This document shows, one piece after another, positions 24,906-34,517 of a stretch of DNA of 64,000 nt. The DNA comes from Ambrosia x helenae (Eukaryota; Streptophyta; Magnoliopsida; Asterales; Asteraceae): assembly GCA_030844895.1 (NCBI GenBank), contig CM061233.1:60971468-61035467 (forward strand), in the 5' to 3' direction. The notes under the pieces were generated by a model. It saw only the letters and a list, made by a program, of their open reading frames with translations. It was not told where the DNA came from and did no database searches. A program made the translations under genes and the position numbers. Position 1 is the first letter of the stretch. Each line of letters begins with the position of its first letter.

Positions 24906-25100
24906 TGGATGCCATAAATGCATATCCTTATAATTTTTTTGTTTTGGAAAGTTAATTTCATTAAACCAATGCCACGAACGGTCCTCAAAGCAAGGACCCC
25001 CGGACAAAAACAAACGGATTACATCATATCAAGCGCGAATTTACACAATACATTCCAGTCTAAGTTATTTAATCTAGATCTATTTTTGAACCAAAAATAC

Positions 25101-25638
25101 TGTAGATGCATTTATGCGACTAATGCTTTGGATTTACAATAAACACATGTTAATATGTTTTGTCGAGTGGGCGAAGGAGTTTTTGTGTGGGCGAAGGAAG
25201 AAATCAAAGGGTGCGAAGGAAGATAATTCATACGACGGAGAGACAGGAGGCGAAGGAAGATTTTGTTACTTATGTATTGCTTCATTCGACCAGGTTGTTT
25301 GGTCGAATGTGCACGTTCGCACTAACACTGTGGGCGAACGTGCAGCCTATAAATAGGTGAAGCTGATTTTTGAATGTAGTTTTAGTCATTATTATTCCCT
25401 CCAAGTTCAGTGTGTCTCTCTAGTGTTTTGTTAAACTTAATTCACGTTGTGTCTTTCATGTTTGGATCAAATTAACGTGTAATTGAGTTTTGATTATTAA
25501 TGAGAAAAGCTTTGAATGATGATTTACTTGTTTTGATCTGATTGATTATCATTTTGTGATTGGTTTAGGGTTTCCGCACCTAAATCAAACTTGTTTGATC
25601 ATTTCTTTGTTGATTTATCGATCCTTTTATCACATACA
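25101..25638 (+). repeat. Copia-2 5' LTR
   Basis: TGTAGATGCATT...CACATACA. TATAAATA at 25348-25355. Between about 25160 and 25345 it holds eight or nine GGCGAAGG / GGTCGAATG / CATTCGACC words just upstream of the TATA box, a position suited to U3 regulatory sites. Confidence 0.93.
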
Positions 25639-25641
25639 AAG

Positions 25642-25653
25642 TGGTATCAGAGC
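25642..25653 (+). promoter_or_regulatory. Copia-2 primer-binding site
   Basis: TGGTATCAGAGC, three bases after the LTR end, initiator tRNA-Met type. Confidence 0.9.
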
Positions 25654-25924
25654 TTTTCTGGATCAAACAACCACAAATTGATAGTTTCTCAGTTGATTTG
25701 GACCCAATTTTGGTCAAAAAATTTCTGTTTTCATAGAACAAACTGATTTGATGAGTTTTTGATTGATTACAACTTGTTTTCATGGTTAAAATGGATAATT
25801 CTCTTTGATAAACTTGTTCCAAATCAATTCCGATTTAAAACCTGATTAAAGTCATCAAAATCTATCAACATTTGATAAACATGATCAAAATTAACTGATT
25901 TTCAAAGAATAACTGTTTTTGAAA

Positions 25925-26226
25925 TAGCAGGGGTCGAACCTAGAGAGACGGTCGGAGGTGTGAGTAAATTTGGTCGAACGAGTGAATTTCTGGTCGAAGG
26001 TGTTGATTTTGTGGTCGGACGAAGAGTTTCTTTGCTTATTTGTGTACATTCGTCCATCAGGGTTACATTCGACTGATCGAACGGTCGAAGGAGGGAGAAA
26101 ACGGTCGAAAGAGATAACAAACGGTCGAAAGAGTTTGTGTGTTGTCATAGTTCACATTCGTACCTTTCCAAACGGTCAAAGGAGAAGAATTTTCCTCATT
26201 CGACCATACGATAGTGCGAAGGAAAA
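25925..26226. repeat. Copia-2 leader array of GGTCGAAGG-type words
   Basis: About fifteen copies of GGTCGAAnG, CATTCGACC and close variants in roughly 300 bp, in both orientations, between the primer site and gag. They are not in regular tandem, so they behave as dispersed sites rather than a satellite. The same words recur in the LTR and before ORF2. Confidence 0.82.
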
Positions 26227-26279
26227 ACCTGTTTTAAAATTTTTCTAATCTTTTCGTGTTTGAACTTTTACAGGTTAAG

Positions 26280-28061
26280 ATGTGGAACTTTCCAACTACG
26301 CCAAGACCTAATCCAGCACCACAGCAGCAGACAACCAGAGATCCATGGACAGTTGCAGCTCAGAAGACTAGTCCACCATCTCAGCCAATCAACTACATGG
26401 CTATGACTAGTTCTACTCCTCAGCAAGTTGTGCAACCGTTACAGCAACTAATTGGCGATTATTGGGGAGTAGCAGCAGCTGCCGTTCACTCACAGACGAC
26501 CAATGCCATATCTACACTCATTCATGATCTATCATCAGGCAGTGGAAATCGTCCACCAAAGCTCATGGATATGATTGAATATAACACATGGAAGACAAAG
26601 TTCAAGATACATGTGGAGGGACAAGGCTTAGAGGGAGCCGAGGCATGGCAGATGATAGTGAAAGGTTATGTTGCTCCTATTATGGAGAACACAGGTGAAC
26701 CTATACCATTGGAGAACTTGAGTGATGATGAAAAGAAGAAGTTTGCGATCGAGAAAAAGGCGTTTTCTCAATTATCTCAGGCGATCAACACTGACTTGCT
26801 GCATCAGTTCGAATCGTGTACTACTTCAAAACAGTTGTGGGATATGCTGAGAAACAGACATGATGGTAACGAGAAGACTAGGAAGCTGAGAATGGAAGAG
26901 CTTCGTAAAGAGTTCGAGAACTTTAGTTACATGGGTAACGAGACTTTAAAAGAATTGGTTCCAAGGTATTGCCAGTTGCTCACAGAGCTCTCGAGTTACG
27001 AGATTAGCATACCTATGTCTGAACTGGTGGATAAATTTGCTGATGCTTTACCACCATATTGGAACCAACACATTGAAGTGTTGAAAGAAAAAGATGCATA
27101 CCAGTATTGGACTATCAATGAGTTCATACAAAAACTGGAGAACAAAGAAATGGAGGAGAAGAGGAAAGCAAAGAGAGCACAGATTCCACAGAACCCAGAG
27201 TTGTATGTGAGTGGTACATCTACTTCTCTTTCTACTTCTAGCTCTACTTCAAGTGTTGAACCTCATATTGCTTGTGTATCTAATGTTGTTGAACCCATCA
27301 AAGCACCAATCAACTATCTTGCCCAAACCTCATCATATACACCACAATCTTATCAAACACCTAATTTCATTCCACCTTTTTCACCTATGCAACAAGCTGC
27401 CTGTTACACTGTCAGTCAACCTCAACAACAACCATATAATCCTCACATGAACCAAATGCAGATCACTCAAACACAATCAAATCAAAGTCCGATTGTGTTA
27501 GAGACTTCTAACCTTAACAATGTTACTGTTGAGATTGCTCAACAGCATGTAGCATTAGTATCTGCTATGGTTGCATCATACAACGGTTTAGTTGCTAGTC
27601 AGATTGGAAACAACAATCTAACCAATGAGGACTATGCACAAATTGATAAAGGGGAAATGGAGCTTATGGATATACAGTGGGCGTTTGCTAGCATCATGAG
27701 AAGAGCCACTGATTTTATCCAGAAAACAGGGAGAACTGACCTTTCGACTTCTCCAAACACCACTTATGGCTTTAACAAAGCCAAGGTCACATGTTTTAAT
27801 TGTGGTGAGAAGGGTCATTTCAAGAGAGAGTGTACACAGCCGGCTCAGCAAGGTAATCGAAACCCGTTCAATTCAAGCTACCAAAATCGACAAAACCAAA
27901 ACCAGAATCAGGTATCATACAACAGTCCCAACATTTCTAGCTTTCAACCTCAAAACAACTACCAGAACCGTCAAAACACACAACAAAATACCAATACTAG
28001 AGCAATATGTGTTCAGTCTCATTCGAACCCTTACAAAAAATTTTCAAAAATTCTGAACTGA
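26280..28061 (+). CDS. Copia-2 Gag, intact
   Basis: 594 codons from ATG 26280, nine bases after a TTTTACAG that looks like a splice acceptor. Residues 1-100 are Pro/Gln-rich. A gag-like (UBN2) domain spans about 100-300 (YNTWKTKFKIHVEGQG, KQLWDMLRNRHDG, LVPRYCQLLTEL, ALPPYWNQHI). A Ser/Gln/Pro-rich linker precedes one CCHC knuckle (CFNCGEKGHFKREC) near residue 505, and an Asn/Gln-rich tail ends at the stop. No stop or frameshift interrupts it. Gag forms the particle and packages RNA; a conserved Gag without pol suggests selection for supplying particles or for capturing another element's enzymes. Confidence 0.92.
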   Translation: MWNFPTTPRPNPAPQQQTTRDPWTVAAQKTSPPSQPINYMAMTSSTPQQVVQPLQQLIGDYWGVAAAAVHSQTTNAISTLIHDLSSGSGNRPPKLMDMIEYNTWKTKFKIHVEGQGLEGAEAWQMIVKGYVAPIMENTGEPIPLENLSDDEKKKFAIEKKAFSQLSQAINTDLLHQFESCTTSKQLWDMLRNRHDGNEKTRKLRMEELRKEFENFSYMGNETLKELVPRYCQLLTELSSYEISIPMSELVDKFADALPPYWNQHIEVLKEKDAYQYWTINEFIQKLENKEMEEKRKAKRAQIPQNPELYVSGTSTSLSTSSSTSSVEPHIACVSNVVEPIKAPINYLAQTSSYTPQSYQTPNFIPPFSPMQQAACYTVSQPQQQPYNPHMNQMQITQTQSNQSPIVLETSNLNNVTVEIAQQHVALVSAMVASYNGLVASQIGNNNLTNEDYAQIDKGEMELMDIQWAFASIMRRATDFIQKTGRTDLSTSPNTTYGFNKAKVTCFNCGEKGHFKRECTQPAQQGNRNPFNSSYQNRQNQNQNQVSYNSPNISSFQPQNNYQNRQNTQQNTNTRAICVQSHSNPYKKFSKILN

Positions 28062-28756
28062 AGTCCACTTGTTGCCCTGATATTTTGCTTTATACCATTG
28101 TGATCGTCTAGTTTTGCTAATCATTTTGCACTATTTGTTACAGGTTAACACCTCTTTTTCAAGGTTTAATCGTTGATTTTCAGATCTGAGCCCTAGAGAT
28201 CAAAACCTGATATAATCCATGTTCATTGTTGAAATTGTTGCTTTGGATTCATTCTATCAGTGTTTTAGGGGGAGAATATACTAAAACTAAGGATTTTAAT
28301 CCATCAGTTTGATCATTTGATCATCTTCTTCATTTCGAACCCTAGTTTTAATAAGAAAACACTGATATAATGTTTAATTGATAAAACTGTTGACTTAAAA
28401 ACTTTAATCGGTAATGTTACTAGCCTATTGAATCAAAATGACATGATCAGAATCAATAAAATGCAAAATTGAAAATTTAAATTTGCAGACAGTTACCTTC
28501 GCCCATTTCGAATGGTCGAAGGAGCATAATTTGGGCGAAGGAGATATGTGTCTGGGCGAATGAAATTAAAACGGTCGAATGAAACTTTTGTCTATAAATT
28601 TTCACATTCGTACCTTTACAATTTCTCATTCGCACCAAGATTTTCTCATTCGCACCTCCGTATGGGCGAATGAGAAGATAAAATACCAAATTTTCAAACT
28701 TTGAATATTTTGTCGATTTTTAACATGTTTATTTGTTTTATTTTGCAGATTGAATC
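28062..28756. other. Copia-2 gap between gag and ORF2, no pol remnant
   Basis: No protease, integrase or RT motif is left. A PPT-like TTTAGGGGGAGAA lies at about 28264-28276. Between 28495 and 28685 nine or ten GGGCGAAGG, GGTCGAATG and CATTCGCACC words occur in both orientations. A TATTTTGCAG acceptor-like site ends 8 bases before the ORF2 ATG. Confidence 0.75.
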
Positions 28757-30580
28757 ATGTCGGAACAGGAGAAGCCCACTGAACAAGTCGGGTCATCCTC
28801 ACAGCCTACAAAGAAAGTTACTGAAGAACTTTTAACATTCGAGAATGCGCAAAATTGTTGTGCGTATCTTGGAGAGGTTAAAAAGCATACTGAGTTCATT
28901 GAGATCATAGAGTTCTTGAAAAGAAATCGGGTGATAGACGCAATAGCTACACCTACCATTATCTACAGAGACATGATACAAGAATTCTGGACTGAAGCAA
29001 AGATGGATTTCTGGGATTGCGAATCGTCTGTGATTAGCAAGATCCAAGGAAAGATGGTTATTGTTTCTAAGAAGGATATTAGAGAAGCCTTGAATCCTCA
29101 AGATGAAAAGACTGATCCTAGAGAGCTTAGCTTTATGGAACAACGAAAGTGCTTTCTGAGGATGAAGTACAATGGGCCGATTACTGATGGTTCATTGCAC
29201 AAGGGAAAGCTGTGTCCACAGTTCAAATACTTGGCACATGTGTTGATTCACGTCATTGGTTCAGCTGCTGGAGGATATGATTTGATGCGAAAGAGTATTA
29301 GCTCGATGATGGTAGCACTGGTATTGAACAAACCGTTCAATGTATCAAGGATGCTGATGGAACATTTGTTGGAGCCTGTAAATGGCACGAGGAATCTGAA
29401 GTTTCTGTTATATCCTCGATTCCTCCAGATGGTGTTTGATCATAAATACAAAGAGTTGAAGAGGGATCCTAAGCACATTGTAGTTCAAGAACATATGTCA
29501 ATCAATACACTGGCTAGGATGAAAGCTTATAAAGGCCTGTCAGTGAATGAACGTCCACCTGCTAGACGTTTATTTGGACATTTAGCAAGGATTGATTATG
29601 AGGATCCAGGTGAAGGTTTAGTGAGACATGTTAACAGTGATTCAGATCAAGATAATCCATTACATCCTGTTGATCCAGATGCGAAGCGTAAGCGACAGGT
29701 TGTTAACGTTGGAGCAAAAAGTGGAAAGGGAAAGGAGAAAGAGATCAGGTTAGAGGTTGTTTCTGAACCTGCTAAGAAGAAGAGTACACCGAGAAGAAAC
29801 AAGACAATGGCTAAGAAGGGATTGCACATTGTTGATGAGGCGTCGATTGATTCTGAAGAGACGCAAGAAGATGAACATTGGGATTCAGATACTGAAACGT
29901 TGAAGACTACCACGCCCAAGGCCACTGTGGCTGGTGAGTCTTTTAGTTTGAACAGATCGGTTGAAGAGCAGAGAAGGAAGAGCCCTATTCGTTTGGACGA
30001 AGAGAATGAAGATTTAGGTCTGGGAACAGGAGACTTTCCTGGCTCGCCAGTTCAGGGGGAGAAACCGAAGAAGCCCCAATACAAGAAGAAAGAAAAGGTT
30101 GTGAGACCTGCAGAAAAGAGAGCTAGAGAGATAAAGACACTGATAGCAGGAAAGAAGTTACCACCTGCTACTAGCTCAAAATCTCCAGTTGCTGCTCCAG
30201 CCTCAAAGAAGCAGAAAACCACAGCTACTTCAGGTACTGAACAGGAAGCTGATTTACGTGTTGATGCATTCAATGAAGCATTAGATAACGTTCTGAAGAA
30301 GATAAAGAAGGGTAAACTGCCAGAGGTTGCTGAAGTCCCCAAGAAAAAGGTTACAGTTGATAGTGATGTGATGGATACTGTTAACCGAAGACTTACTGAA
30401 ATGATGAATCTGATAAACAAGCAGCAGACTGAGATTGCGCAACTTAGACAAAACGATTCAAAGATGCTTGATGTAGTTGTTTCAACACATGAGAATAATG
30501 AAGAGTTGAAACAAAAGATCAAAAAGTTGCAGAAGGATAATAAAAAGTTATTGAAACATGAGCAGAGAAACACCAGATGA
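28757..30580 (+). CDS. Copia-2 ORF2, first part: shared Sirevirus-type domain plus charged linker
   Basis: 607 codons from ATG 28757 to a TGA at 30578-30580. Residues about 20-260 hold the domain shared with copia-1's extra ORF: IYRDMIQEFWTEAK, IQGKMVIVSKKDI, FKYLAHVLIHVIG and LKFLLYPRFLQMVF. Residues 300-500 are Lys/Glu/Pro/Ser-rich with likely basic nuclear-targeting runs (KKPQYKKKEKVV). The end is coiled-coil (MMNLINKQQTEIAQLR). The reading frame continues in phase after the TGA. Function is unknown; the basic linker suggests nuclear action, as inference only. Confidence 0.8.
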   Translation: MSEQEKPTEQVGSSSQPTKKVTEELLTFENAQNCCAYLGEVKKHTEFIEIIEFLKRNRVIDAIATPTIIYRDMIQEFWTEAKMDFWDCESSVISKIQGKMVIVSKKDIREALNPQDEKTDPRELSFMEQRKCFLRMKYNGPITDGSLHKGKLCPQFKYLAHVLIHVIGSAAGGYDLMRKSISSMMVALVLNKPFNVSRMLMEHLLEPVNGTRNLKFLLYPRFLQMVFDHKYKELKRDPKHIVVQEHMSINTLARMKAYKGLSVNERPPARRLFGHLARIDYEDPGEGLVRHVNSDSDQDNPLHPVDPDAKRKRQVVNVGAKSGKGKEKEIRLEVVSEPAKKKSTPRRNKTMAKKGLHIVDEASIDSEETQEDEHWDSDTETLKTTTPKATVAGESFSLNRSVEEQRRKSPIRLDEENEDLGLGTGDFPGSPVQGEKPKKPQYKKKEKVVRPAEKRAREIKTLIAGKKLPPATSSKSPVAAPASKKQKTTATSGTEQEADLRVDAFNEALDNVLKKIKKGKLPEVAEVPKKKVTVDSDVMDTVNRRLTEMMNLINKQQTEIAQLRQNDSKMLDVVVSTHENNEELKQKIKKLQKDNKKLLKHEQRNTR

Positions 30581-32380
30581 ATTATAGCTTTGAAAGATGA
30601 AAACAAGAAGCTGAAAGAGAGTAACAAAAACATGGATAATCTGATCAAGGATTTATACTCTCGAGCTCCTCAGCTGAAAGAAGGTGAAGAAGATAAAGAG
30701 CTTGAAGAGGAGCAAGTTGATTTTAAACTATCTGATGAGGATGAGGAGGATGATGCAGATCTTGATGAAGATGCTGGTAAAGCTCCTAAAAAGAAGAAAG
30801 ATGATGATGATGGTTCAGATGATGAATCTGGTGATGATAACAGTTCTGCATCCAATGATGAAGATGACAATGATGATGATGATACAGACAGATATAAGTA
30901 TGAGAAGAGAGAATCTGGAAAAGAAGGAGAATCTAGTTTGAAAGCCCCTGGAGGATCAGTGGATGATGATACGATCTTTTGGAACGAAAAGCTGAAGTCT
31001 ATGTCAGAAGAAGACAAACAGATGTATCGCCAGATGCTGACTCATAGAGTCTGGACGATTGACATGACCAGCAGATTTTCTGAGATCTTTGAATCTCTTG
31101 ACAGGGTGTTTGAATTAGAATGTGAAGATCCAGATTTGGAAGATGGTGAAGTCTCGGCGGCGATGGCAAAAGAGATCTTTGAATGTCTGGCGAAACAGGT
31201 TGGCAAAACTGTTGAAGAATTGTTAGCTGATAACCAGATTCCTGATTTAACTGAAAAGGAAGCTGGAGATCATTCTGATGATCGTGATATACCTGGTTTC
31301 GAAGATATAGAAGTTGAAGATGTGACAAGTGAAGAGTATCCAGAATATTTCAAAAGAGACAAGAATTCTGGATTTACTGCTTTCACTGATGAGTTGTTAA
31401 AGGAAGCCGAGAGACGTGCAAAAGAGAAAAGTGATATGTTTGTTGATGAGATATTCAGAGGGCATGATAAACCGTTTATCAGACAATCCGATAGCTTGAA
31501 AGAGTTATTAAGGGAGTTAAAAGAGAAAGAGGCGAATCGTCCTAAACCTGAGATTCAGGGTAGCTTTTATAAATTCCACAACGACATGTTCAAAGGAAAA
31601 GCGTTGGGATGGAAGTTTATAAAGCAACTGAAATGTGTAGCAGTGAAGTGGGAGAAGGGGATTCTATACTTTGATAGATTCCATGACTTGAAGACTCTCC
31701 CATATTGGGCAATTCGTGATATTTGTCGACACAAGATGACTGGAACGACAAATGGTCAGATTGCATACTTTGCTGAGAAGATGGCTAGGGAGAGCAGGAC
31801 GAAGTGGAACCTCTTTGAACCTCAATATCCAAAAAGGATTGTTCACAAGAAGACTATTGACGATATAACTGGTTTGCCCAAGGTGACCTTAAAGTATAAA
31901 CCACCAAAAGTGTTGAGGCACATTCCATTGCTGCAGATTCCTCAACATTTCGCCAAAGACTTTATCTGGTGGTACTACGACTGGAAGATTGCAGAAGCTG
32001 TTATAGTTTTGAAAGATGGAGATAAGAGTTTCAAGAAAATACACATTTTTGATCCTATGTGGTTAGTAAATTGCTCACATTAGGATATCATAATGTTGTA
32101 TTACAATCCTATCTTCAGCGATGTTAAGGATGCTGAACAGGCTAGTAAATACCAGCGAGTGGTATTTCTGTGTTTTGCTCATGATATCAACGCCGGATGC
32201 GACTATGACAAAAAGCTCGGCAAGTTTGTTAAAGTTCAAGAGATTCCTGAAGAGAAAAAGAAAAAGCCGAAGCAAGTGTTTGAGAAGGTGATGACATTGG
32301 AACAGAAGAAACTTTTGAGGATCAAGCTGATGAACAAAAGAATGGATGAGGAACGAAGAGTTAAACAATCCAAGCAATAG
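30581..32380 (+). pseudogene. Copia-2 ORF2, continuation beyond an in-frame TGA
   Basis: The frame of 28757 stays open past the TGA to a TAG at 32081-32083 and then to 32380. The sequence runs coiled coil (about 30590-30670), a very acidic Asp/Glu/Ser block (30700-30960), then a globular part (YKFHNDMFKGKALGWKFIKQ, PYWAIRDICRHKMTG, IWWYYDWKIAEAVIV). The final 98 codons are Lys-rich. Only two stops interrupt about 1,207 codons with no frameshift. Either this young copy was recently disabled, or the stops are read through. Neither stop has a known strong readthrough context. Confidence 0.72.
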
Positions 32381-32382
32381 TC

Positions 32383-32390
32383 GAGGGGGA
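32383..32390 (+). promoter_or_regulatory. Copia-2 polypurine tract
   Basis: GAGGGGGA lies three bases before the 3' LTR, just after the final stop of the long frame. Confidence 0.8.
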
Positions 32391-32393
32391 GTT

Positions 32394-32931
32394 TGTAGAT
32401 GCATTTATGCGACTAATGCTTTGGATTTACAATAAACTCATGTTAATATGTTTTGTCGAGTGGGCGAAGGAGTTTTTGTGTGGGCGAAGGAAGAAATCAA
32501 AGGGTGCGAAGGAAGATAATTCATACGAAGGAGAGACAGGAGGCGAAGGAAGATTTTGTTAGTTATGTATTGCTTCATTCGACCAGGTTGTTTGGTCGAA
32601 TGTGCACGTTCGCACTAACACTGTGAGCGAACGTGCAGCCTATAAATAGGTCAAGCTGATTTTTGAATGTAGTTTTAGTCATTATTATTCCCTCCAAGTT
32701 CAGTGTGTCTCTCTAGTGTTTTGTTAAACTTAATTCACGTTGTGTCTTTCATGTTTGGATCAAATTAATGTGTAATTGAGTTTTGATTATTAATGAGAAA
32801 AGCTTTGAATGATGATTTACTTGTTTTGATCTGATTGATTATCATTTTGTGATTGGTTTAGGGTTTCCGCACCTAAATCAAACTTGTTTGATCATTTTTT
32901 TGTTGATTTGTCGATCCTTTTAGCACATACA
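32394..32931 (+). repeat. Copia-2 3' LTR
   Basis: Same length as the 5' LTR with about nine substitutions. TATAAATA at 32641-32648. Followed directly by the AATAC duplication and LINE coding sequence. Confidence 0.93.
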
Positions 32932-33508
32932 AATACGATGTCATTTTGATACTCTCCAAGACTTGAACCGGACGCCGACAAATGTTTTTGAATAGTCTCG
33001 CATTTCGTTCATTCCAAATCTCCCACAATGTAGTGATAACTAGGCCCCGAAGGATGTACCTCTTGTTCTTTGATACCTTATGCGTCTTCACAATCTGCAT
33101 AAAATCCATAATTCTGCAGCAAAAGAGCACCCAATAAACAAGTGTTCCGCCGTTTCGTCTTCCGCATCGCACATATTACAACATATATTAGGAAAAATGA
33201 CACCGCGTTTGTGAAGTTCCGTCTTTGTTGGGATCCGGTTAATCATAGCTCTCCATACAAAAATCTTGCACTTTAGAGGACTCCATCCTTTCCACGACAT
33301 CCTTACTGCCGAAACTGACTGCATACCTTGCTGCAGTAACCTCTTCACGCTGCATACAGAAAAAAACGCCGTCCTTTGCTGCTGACCAGACCCACTTATC
33401 AATACCCCCCTTCCAATCACAGTCGTAAATGTCCATCATTAATCCGAACAGTTCATTACGCTCCTCTGCAGAAGCAGGCTCCCTACGCCAATTCCATATC
33501 CTTATAAT

Positions 33509-33952
33509 AAAAAATAATGTTAGTATCACTATATATATTTATTACAACTATAAAAGTGCACATACTTTATATTAGTTGTTATGAGAAAAAAAAAATCCGT
33601 AGGAAGTCTATAGGAAAATCTGACGCATTTCCTACGGAATTATAGCATTGTTGGATATTCCGATGCATTTCCCACGAAATTGAATCTTATATCAAAATGC
33701 GTAGAAAATGTGTGGGAAATTCCGACGGATTTCCTACAAAAATACTAATTTTGTTTTCTACAAATTTCCCATAGAATCGTAAAATATGATACTATTATGT
33801 TGGAATTGCGTGGGAATTTTCACATGTGTTTCCTACACAATTTTTTCTATCGCTTTTTTGTAGGTACATTTGGATTTTCATTTGTTTCATAGAAATTTCA
33901 TGGGAAATCAATTGGAACTTTTCATAGGAAAACCCCCTAGTTTCTATTAGTG
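33509..33952 (-). repeat. CACTA 5' sub-terminal repeats and terminal inverted repeat
   Basis: From about 33590 many variants of CCGTAGGAAAT, TTTCCTACGGAATT and TTCCCACGAAATT occur in both orientations, as expected for binding sites of a TNPA-like protein. The end word TTTCTATTAGTG (33941-33952) is the inverted CACTA terminus. The bases CAG after it may be the 3-bp target duplication, but the partner is not found. Confidence 0.8.
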
Positions 33953-34246
33953 CAGTTTGTAACTATAAATTGTTGCTTATGTAAGTCACATGTTATTTTG
34001 CTACTTGTCCAAGGGCTCCAAAGTGCCTCCATCATAAATCATGTTGTTATTGGTAATTCCTTTCGGCATCATATTGTAGGTAGTTTATCCACCTTGTTAC
34101 ATCTCCTTTTATTGTGAGCGGATAAATAGGAGTTTTTGTCACCTCATTGAACCTTGGTAGGTTATGGTTGAATCGTAATGGTGATGGGCTTAATTGCTAT
34201 CTTTTTTTTCCTCATGTTAAAGTCAAGGAAGCTAGGCTAGAGCAAG
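33953..34246. other. Unassigned DNA between the CACTA end and the copia-3 array
   Basis: No ORF or repeat recognised. It ends in AGCAAG, which may be the left half of the copia-3 target duplication (compare ACAAG at 48478-48482). Confidence 0.5.
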
Positions 34247-34517
34247 TAGGTCGATAGATAGAAAGGAGAAAAAAGAGTTTGTAATAATTAACTACGTAAA
34301 TCACACAAATCGGCTTGTTAAGTTTTGTAGTTCAATTGTACCGAATCACTTAAAATATCTATTAGAGGCTTGTTTAGAGCATCTCCAACGCCCTTGTGTT
34401 GGACCACTCCAAAATTCAGGACCACCAAAACGGACGAGGGATTGCGATGGCCATTATAATCATTTGTCTAATAAATGATCAATGACCTAAATACCCCTAT
34501 TGGTTTAACTGGTCTTT

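Larger units (their letters stand above)
25101..32931 (+). mobile_element. Copia-2: young pol-less copia element with intact gag and a giant extra ORF
   Basis: LTRs of 538 bp each (25101-25638 and 32394-32931) and target duplication AATAC (25096-25100, 32932-32936). By eye the LTRs differ at about nine positions. It carries gag (26280-28061) and one long extra frame (28757-32380) but no protease, integrase, RT or RNase H. It would need pol in trans, as other gag-only plant elements do. It sits inside a LINE. The extra ORF shares a domain with that of copia-1, which points to a Sirevirus ancestor. Confidence 0.9.
24935..33494 (-). mobile_element. 5'-truncated LINE (non-LTR) retrotransposon, split by copia-2
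   Basis: The 14-bp target duplication CATATCCTTATAAT lies at 24921-24934 and 33495-33508. The plus-strand T-run at 24935-24940 is the LINE poly(A) tail, so the element points to the minus strand. Without copia-2 it is only about 720 bp, a typical 5'-truncated LINE. Copia-2 (25101-32931) interrupts it with its own duplication AATAC. Confidence 0.88.
25019..33494 (-). pseudogene. LINE reverse transcriptase C-terminus (zf-RVT region)
   Basis: From 33494 leftwards the frame shows WNWRREPASAEE and DKWVW, then after a frameshift at a T-run near 33365 the zf-RVT signature (LKCKIFVWRAMINRI, LHKRGV, CCNMCDAEDETAEHLF). LWEIWNERNARLF follows. At 32937 copia-2 breaks the frame; reading resumes on the far side at 25100 and continues in phase to a stop at 25019-25021. 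The catalytic RT domain and endonuclease are absent through 5' truncation. This zinc-binding domain ends the ORF2 protein of plant L1-type LINEs. Confidence 0.85.
2322..33952 (-). mobile_element. CACTA (En/Spm-type) transposon, heavily interrupted, left end not found
   Basis: The right end carries the terminal word TTTCTATTAGTG (33941-33952), which on the minus strand reads CACTAATAGAAA, a typical CACTA terminus. It is preceded by sub-terminal repeats of a CCGTAGGAAAT/TTTCCTACGG type. A minus-strand gene with Transposase_24-like exons lies at the left. Host sequence is continuous across two removable insertions: copia-1 (3868-23100) and a LINE (24935-33494). No matching left terminus is visible near 2322, so that end is deleted or rearranged. 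No TNPD-type DDE transposase was seen, so the copy is probably non-autonomous or deleted. That the left gene and the right terminus belong to one element is inferred from orientation and continuity. Confidence 0.6.

Noticed and set aside
30052..31328. Long antisense ORFs opposite copia-2 ORF2
   Set aside because: The Leu/Ser/Phe-rich translations arise from the reverse of acidic and Lys-rich codons.
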